A stretch of 5,426 nucleotides of DNA from Bacteroidia bacterium (lineage in GTDB: Bacteria > Bacteroidota > Bacteroidia > Bacteroidales > Azobacteroidaceae), in NCBI GenBank assembly GCA_025996815.1, contig BNTT01000177.1, forward strand, positions 1-5,426. Direction: 5' to 3'. The translations under genes and the position numbers were made by a program. Positions within the stretch are counted from its first letter, which is position 1, and every line of letters starts with the position of its first letter. Shown piece by piece: positions 5,360 to 5,426 of the stretch. Under the pieces are notes generated by a model. The model worked only from the letters and a program-made list of their open reading frames with translations. It was not told the DNA's origin and made no database searches.

Positions 5360-5426
5360 CTATTCATCTTTTTGCGGTCGCCGGCCTTCCCACCCCACCA
5401 AATTGGATGCTTTACCGAATTGGCTC
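5360..5426 (-). CDS. Possible C-terminus of a convergent gene (partial, unidentified)
   Basis: On the minus strand one frame is open from the right edge for 21 codons and ends with TAG at 5360-5362; the tail reads GKASNLVGWEGRRPQKDE. The mixed, charged composition looks protein-like, unlike the low-complexity frame beside it, and a gene ending here would be convergent with ccsBA with the T-rich inverted repeat between them. I do not recognise the protein. Twenty-one codons are too few to exclude chance. Confidence 0.25.
   Translation of the reverse strand, partial: SQFGKASNLVGWEGRRPQKDE

Noticed and set aside
5158..5367. A 69-codon minus-strand frame through the poly-G run
   Set aside because: It starts with a run of Lys and Arg from homopolymers, translates the palindrome and the G tract (GGGG), and has no start context or domain; it is most likely low-complexity sequence.
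1..5426. CRISPR array, tRNA, rRNA or riboswitch
   Set aside because: I saw no regularly spaced direct repeats, no cloverleaf-like sequence and no conserved rRNA or riboswitch core on either strand.

Overview
The window looks like a piece of a Bacteroidota (probably Bacteroidales) chromosome or metagenomic contig. Three things suggest this: TAnnTTTG-type -7 promoter elements placed just before start codons, weak or absent Shine-Dalgarno sequences, and the gene families present (an AAA-ATPase-like/PD-(D/E)XK protein and a fused ResB-CcsA cytochrome c assembly protein). The genus cannot be named from the sequence alone.

Layout. Bases 1-98 (minus strand) hold the 5' end of a transposase-like gene, tentatively ISL3 family, that leaves the window on the left. 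Bases 99-173 are packed with insertion-sequence ends. Bases 174-1209 are a complete but decayed ISAs1-family (H-repeat type) insertion sequence: 18 bp of each terminal inverted repeat is perfect, but the transposase is broken by two single-base frameshifts and an internal deletion. Bases 1288-2850 encode an intact 520-residue AAA-ATPase-like protein with a C-terminal PD-(D/E)XK nuclease-type domain, with its own promoter element just outside the IS. Bases 2874-5102 encode an intact 742-residue CcsBA-type fusion (system II cytochrome c biogenesis) with the WWD haem-handling motif and four candidate haem-ligand histidines. Bases 5103-5359 are intergenic: an orphan -7 element, a run of 13 C, and a nested inverted repeat ending in a T tract. 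The last 67 bases may be the 3' end of a convergent minus-strand gene.

How the genes relate. I see no functional link between the ATPase/nuclease-like gene and the cytochrome assembly gene; they are simply close and co-directional with a 23-bp gap. The left third is an insertion hotspot with at least two IS families. In several Bacteroidales the ccsBA gene follows nrfHA (nitrite reductase). Here its upstream neighbours are the ATPase-like gene and IS debris, so the usual context may have been rearranged. I found no convincing new multi-gene system, CRISPR array, tRNA or rRNA. The most unusual items are the back-to-back IS ends at 146-195, the tiny overlapping upstream ORF before the ATPase gene, the poly-C plus nested-palindrome locus at 5245-5343, and a strong C-over-G skew limited to the 3' third of ccsBA.
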